Shown here: piece by piece, positions 7,616 to 8,683 of the stretch
How the letters are laid out: each line of letters starts with the position of its first letter
How positions within the stretch are numbered: position 1 is the first letter of the stretch
Assembly: GCA_002428885.1 (NCBI GenBank)
Contig: DIYE01000058.1
Location: forward strand, 1-8,683
From: Alphaproteobacteria bacterium UBA6062
GTDB taxonomy: Bacteria > Pseudomonadota > Alphaproteobacteria > Sneathiellales > Sneathiellaceae
Reading direction: 5' to 3'
Length of the DNA stretch: 8,683 nucleotides
The notes under the pieces: generated by a model
Told to the model about the DNA's origin: nothing
The model's database searches: none
What the model saw: only the letters and a program-made list of their open reading frames with translations
Program-made: the position numbers and the translations under genes

Positions 7616-7637
7616 GATATAAACATATATTTATATC
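7616..7637 (-). promoter_or_regulatory. Palindromic operator candidate of the sahR-metF-metH operon
   Basis: Arms GATATAAA (7616-7623) and TTTATATC (7630-7637) are perfect reverse complements around a 6-nt centre in which the inner four bases also pair, so 20 of 22 positions are symmetric. ArsR-family dimers bind AT-rich dyads of this size. It lies 41-62 bp upstream of the regulator's TTG and covers the proposed -10 element, the position for repression by occlusion. That SahR is the protein bound is inferred from proximity and the known autoregulation of the family. Confidence 0.65.
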
Positions 7638-7657
7638 TTTGTACAGATTAAAGTCAC
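7630..7657 (-). promoter_or_regulatory. Candidate promoter for the sahR-metF-metH operon
   Basis: On the minus strand GTGACT (7652-7657, four of six consensus bases) is followed after 16 nt by TATAAA (7630-7635, five of six). Transcription would start near 7623, leaving a leader of about 48 nt. The -10 falls inside the palindrome at 7616-7637. The -35 is overlapped by a second inverted repeat, AAAGTC (7650-7655) and GACTTT (7660-7665). Confidence 0.45.
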
Positions 7658-7784
7658 GCGACTTTTTAGCAACAACGTAACGCAGAATACATTTGCCCCC
7701 GTTCCCTCCACTGGAAATTGAAACATTCCTATGATAGGGATCTTCACATTTGGTAAAAAAATGTAACAGGATCATCATTTTCCT

Positions 7785-7812
7785 TTGGTCTTCCTTTTTT
7801 ATGGGATACATA
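7785..7812 (+). promoter_or_regulatory. Possible promoter for mlaA
   Basis: TTGGTC (7785-7790) and TACATA (7807-7812) are separated by 16 nt. The -35 resembles consensus in its first three bases and the -10 is poor, so this is only the best of weak options in the region. It would leave a leader of roughly 70 nt. Confidence 0.18.
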
Positions 7813-7889
7813 AAGACTTCTGTAAGGAATGATGTGCTTCTATCGACATTGATAGGCAGCAATTGAGAGACAAGAGCTGGGTATACAAT

Positions 7890-8683
7890 ATGAGTTCTAG
7901 GAAATTCGGACCTTCATTTCGTCTGGGATGCGTAGCGATTGCCGCTCTTGGATTCCTTGGTGGCTGTGCTACACCTCCTGGTGAAGATGCAAACGCCGTC
8001 ATGTATACTGAGGTTCACGATCCGATCGAACCGCTTAACCGCTACTTCTTTGATGTCAACGAAGCGCTGGATGCAGTTGCCCTTCGCCCGGTTTCTCACA
8101 TTTACCGGGATGCCCTGCCGGATAAAGTGCAGGACAGCGTCCGGAATTTTCTGACCAACCTGTCGCAACCCATCTATTTCCTGAATAATGTGGCTCAGGG
8201 TGATCTGGATGGTGCAGGTGACAATATGGGAGCCTTCTTTACCAACACATTCCTTGGTTTCGGCGGTCTCTTTGACGTTGCTCAGATTGAAACAGATAAT
8301 GAAGATCTAGGCCAGACATTGGCCGTCTGGGGTGTTCCGGAAGGTCCTTATCTGGTGCTGCCACTTCTGGGTCCCAACACAACCCGAGAAGCCGTTGGTA
8401 TTGTCGGCGAATATTTCATTGATCCGGTTAATCTAGTCGCAGACCATCATGATATCGCCAATGTTCCGCTTTATCGCGCGGGAGCAAATGCGGTTGATTT
8501 CCGGTCAAGATCACTCGATTCCCTGGATGAAATCGAAAAGAACTCAATCGATTTCTATGCGACACTCCGCAGCCTCTATCGTCAGAACCGTAAAGCCGCC
8601 ATCCTGGACGGTAATGGTGACGTAACTCCGCTGCCGGACATCTCTTTTGAGCAGGAAGACGACACTCCGCTGCCGTCTGATCG
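7890..8683 (+). CDS. mlaA: MlaA/VacJ-family outer-membrane lipoprotein (3' end outside window)
   Basis: MlaA acts at the outer membrane in maintenance of lipid asymmetry, removing misplaced phospholipids from the outer leaflet and passing them to periplasmic MlaC and the MlaFEDB transporter. The frame is open to the window edge with 264 codons; E. coli MlaA is about 250 residues, so probably only the tail is missing. Residues 1-25 are a lipoprotein signal peptide with lipobox LGGC, C26 being the lipidated residue; Ala at +2 fits outer-membrane sorting. The family core is clear: HDPIEPLNRYFFDVNEALD (43-61), RNFLTNLSQPIYFLNNVAQG (85-104), FFTNTFLGFGGLFDVA (116-131) and GVPEGPYLVLPLLGPNTTRE (148-167). 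The acidic tail contains TPLPD (246-250) and TPLPS (259-263), a repeat not expected in the family core. The start is the only in-frame ATG before the signal peptide; the ribosome site is weak (GAGAGACAAGAG at about 7865-7876). mlaC genes often follow mlaA in alphaproteobacteria, but that lies beyond the window. Confidence 0.93.
   Translation, partial: MSSRKFGPSFRLGCVAIAALGFLGGCATPPGEDANAVMYTEVHDPIEPLNRYFFDVNEALDAVALRPVSHIYRDALPDKVQDSVRNFLTNLSQPIYFLNNVAQGDLDGAGDNMGAFFTNTFLGFGGLFDVAQIETDNEDLGQTLAVWGVPEGPYLVLPLLGPNTTREAVGIVGEYFIDPVNLVADHHDIANVPLYRAGANAVDFRSRSLDSLDEIEKNSIDFYATLRSLYRQNRKAAILDGNGDVTPLPDISFEQEDDTPLPSD
8625..8675 (+). repeat. 12-bp direct repeat in the mlaA tail
   Basis: ACTCCGCTGCCG occurs at 8625-8636 and again at 8664-8675, starts 39 bp (13 codons) apart, both encoding TPLP in frame. 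The bases between copies and after the second one do not match well, so this is two copies of a short motif rather than a demonstrated tandem array; the window ends before further copies could be seen. Confidence 0.6.

Larger units (their letters stand above)
7576..7889. other. Divergent intergenic region between sahR and mlaA
   Basis: A 314-bp stretch, clearly more AT-rich than its flanks, without a supportable gene. The half next to sahR holds a palindrome and a candidate promoter, listed separately. The half next to mlaA holds two short inverted repeats, CCTAT-G-ATAGG (7728-7738) and CTATC-GACATT-GATAG (7840-7855), that share the heptamer TGATAGG. The only reading frame of any length here starts at a TTG on the minus strand, lacks a ribosome site and resembles no protein. 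Confidence 0.6.

Noticed and set aside
7611..7862. 83-codon minus-strand frame in the sahR-mlaA spacer
   Set aside because: TTG start, no ribosome site, AT-rich non-protein-like composition, and it crosses the proposed operator and promoter.

Overview
The window looks like chromosomal DNA from an alphaproteobacterium. This rests on the layout of an ArsR-methyltransferase regulator followed by metF and metH, a divergent mlaA-type lipoprotein gene, and moderate GC content. I cannot name the genus from the sequence alone. Nothing suggests a mobile element, prophage, CRISPR array or RNA gene.

Left part (1 to about 1900): a truncated FAD/NAD(P)-dependent oxidoreductase (NDH-2-like N-terminus) runs leftward off the edge. 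It is divergent from a LysR-family regulator on the + strand, and the roughly 105 bp between them carry an 8-bp direct repeat and inverted repeats that suit a shared control region. After the regulator comes a small + strand gene for an exported, proline-rich protein that I do not recognise, with two cysteines near its C-terminus. It ends convergently with metH, and a strong hairpin containing the metH stop codon lies at the junction.

Central part (1923 to 7575, minus strand): a three-gene methionine / S-adenosylmethionine-cycle operon, transcribed in the order regulator, metF, metH. The regulator joins an ArsR-type winged helix to an SAM/SAH-binding methyltransferase fold, the architecture of SahR, a repressor that senses S-adenosylhomocysteine. 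metF makes 5-methyl-THF and metH uses it, with cobalamin, to remethylate homocysteine. The regulator and metF overlap by ATGA; 59 bp separate metF and metH. Upstream of the regulator a 22-bp near-perfect palindrome lies on a plausible -10 element, as expected for an autoregulated repressor.

Right part (7576 to the end): a 314-bp AT-rich divergent intergenic region, then a + strand gene for the outer-membrane lipoprotein MlaA (VacJ), open at the right edge and probably only its extreme 3' end missing.

Most of the window is ordinary core metabolism. The items most worth a second look are the palindromic operator, the unrecognised secreted protein, the hairpin over the metH stop codon, and the repeats between the oxidoreductase and lysR. 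I did not find a convincing previously undescribed system.
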